From Gammaproteobacteria bacterium (lineage in GTDB: Bacteria > Pseudomonadota > Gammaproteobacteria > Arenicellales > Poriferihabitantaceae), in contig JAIBDK010000080.1 in assembly GCA_024679435.1 (NCBI GenBank), forward strand, positions 1 through 8,591: a stretch of 8,591 nucleotides of DNA, given 5' to 3'. Shown here piece after piece: positions 7,870 to 8,591 of the stretch. Both the position numbers and the translations under genes were made by a program. The notes below the pieces were generated by a model. It was not told the DNA's origin. It ran no database searches and was given only the letters and a program-made list of their open reading frames with translations. Each line of letters begins with the position of its first letter. Position 1 is the stretch's first letter.

Positions 7870-8210
7870 GTTTTATTCCAGCAGTTTTTAGAACTCTAAT
7901 TGTAACCGATCAACCTGTCAATTTGATCTTGCCTTCTCAGTAAATACCAACGGATGCGCTCTGAGGGATAGCACAGCTCACACAGAGATGACCAGGACCC
8001 ATTGCGCAAAAGACCCTCAACAGCAACTAAACAATAAAAAATTGGCGACAACAACACGTCTAAGATTTCAGAGAAAAACAAACCAGATTTTCAATTTCGA
8101 CCTCAAGATTATGTTTTTTTATGCGAGAGATGGCGCATCAACCATCGTTAAATAGTTTTGATAACCTATGATCAGTTTCCTGCAAGTTTAAAAACCCTGC
8201 AAAAATATTT
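7870..8210. other. 341-bp stretch without a convincing gene
   Basis: This lies between the aroC start and the amidohydrolase stop, both on the minus strand, and should hold the aroC promoter. I found no good -35/-10 pair by eye. It contains a 61-codon minus-strand frame (8081-7896) that starts with TTG, has no ribosome site and resembles no family I know. There is also a 5-bp inverted repeat, GATGG and CCATC at 8129-8146, and a 7-bp direct repeat, CCTGCAA at 8179 and 8196. The right part is AT-rich, consistent with a regulatory gap. No RNA gene was recognised. Confidence 0.5.
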
Positions 8211-8591
8211 CTAGGCTATAAGTGGCGCAATTACCTGATGCAAAATCTCCGCAGCCTGCTTTTGTCCTGCTTCATCAATGATGAGGTCCTGACGAATTTC
8301 AATAAGCGCCATTTCCAACCCGTTTTTTTCAGCATGTTCAACCTGGGCATAGCCCATAGGATCACGGGCATGATACGGCTGATTGTCGCCGATAGTTAAT
8401 CCACTTATTTTTCTGAAGTTATCTATCACCATCTGCGATAGATTGCGGTGGGGGTCATCCCAAAGAACACCATATTCCCAGGGGCGCGGGATACCGTTAA
8501 TACTCGGCGTAAAACTGTGCACCGAAAGTATCAATGGTTGATCATGGTCGGCAACAGTTCGTCTAGCCATACGGGCATACTGATCGTGATA
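8211..8591 (-). CDS. N-formylglutamate amidohydrolase-like protein, C-terminal half
   Basis: The frame is open from the right edge to the TAG at 8211-8213, giving 126 visible residues; it runs through YHDQYAR before an internal Met at 8570, so that Met is not the true start. About half of a roughly 250-residue family member is visible. Family motifs seen are VHSFTP (24-29 of the visible part), GVLWDDPHRN, GDNQPYHARDPMGY, VEHAEKNGL and EIRQDLI near the end. The histidines and acidic residues in these are the kind used for zinc binding in this hydrolase group. It most resembles the stand-alone predicted N-formylglutamate amidohydrolases rather than a Hut-operon enzyme, and no hut gene is visible nearby. 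The substrate is unproven; related proteins may act on other N-formyl or N-acyl amino acids. Confidence 0.85.
   Translation of the reverse strand, partial: YHDQYARMARRTVADHDQPLILSVHSFTPSINGIPRPWEYGVLWDDPHRNLSQMVIDNFRKISGLTIGDNQPYHARDPMGYAQVEHAEKNGLEMALIEIRQDLIIDEAGQKQAAEILHQVIAPLIA

Noticed and set aside
7896..8081. 61-codon minus-strand frame ahead of aroC
   Set aside because: It has a TTG start, no ribosome site, an odd composition with no recognised family, and a length expected by chance in a 341-bp gap.
8179..8202. Direct repeat of CCTGCAA spaced by 17 bp as a regulator site
   Set aside because: Seven bases is too short to stand out in an AT-rich gap, and the copies lie just past the end of a gene rather than near a clear promoter.

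Overview
The window looks like chromosomal DNA from a Gammaproteobacterium, probably a free-living marine or aquatic one. The reasons are a FimV/HubP-type polar hub protein (a gammaproteobacterial family), a leuC-leuD pair ending next to fimV as in the Pseudomonas-type leuCD-leuB-asd-fimV-truA neighbourhood, and a Tat-exported PhoX phosphatase of a kind common in marine bacteria. Base composition is moderate, slightly AT-rich by eye. No rRNA, tRNA, CRISPR array, transposase or phage gene was seen.

Layout. Bases 1-2557 (minus) hold most of fimV: 852 residues are visible and the 3' end runs off the left edge. A 71-bp gap with a hairpin (2579-2596) separates it from leuD (2629-3267, minus), which lies 5 bp downstream of leuC (3273-4676, minus). 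A 78-bp divergent gap with a perfect inverted repeat (4699-4718) separates leuC from a phoX-like gene (4755 or 4887 to 6764, plus). That gene converges on aroC (6805-7869, minus, GTG start) across 40 bp. After a 341-bp stretch with no convincing gene comes the C-terminal half of an N-formylglutamate amidohydrolase-like gene (8211-8591, minus), cut by the right edge.

How the genes work together. LeuC and LeuD form isopropylmalate isomerase for leucine synthesis, and AroC makes chorismate for aromatic amino acids, folate and quinones; these are housekeeping anabolic genes. FimV organises the cell pole and type IV pilus or flagellar machinery. PhoX would release phosphate from organic esters in the periplasm. 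The amidohydrolase may deformylate an N-formyl amino acid. Apart from leuCD there is no clear functional operon; the window reads as a mosaic of single conserved genes.

I found no convincing undescribed system. The points most worth a second look are the missing leuB and asd between leuD and fimV, the unusual and ambiguous non-ATG start of phoX with a promoter-like sequence inside the longer version, the inverted repeat plus a tiny ORF just ahead of leuC, and an exact in-frame 12-bp repeat in fimV.
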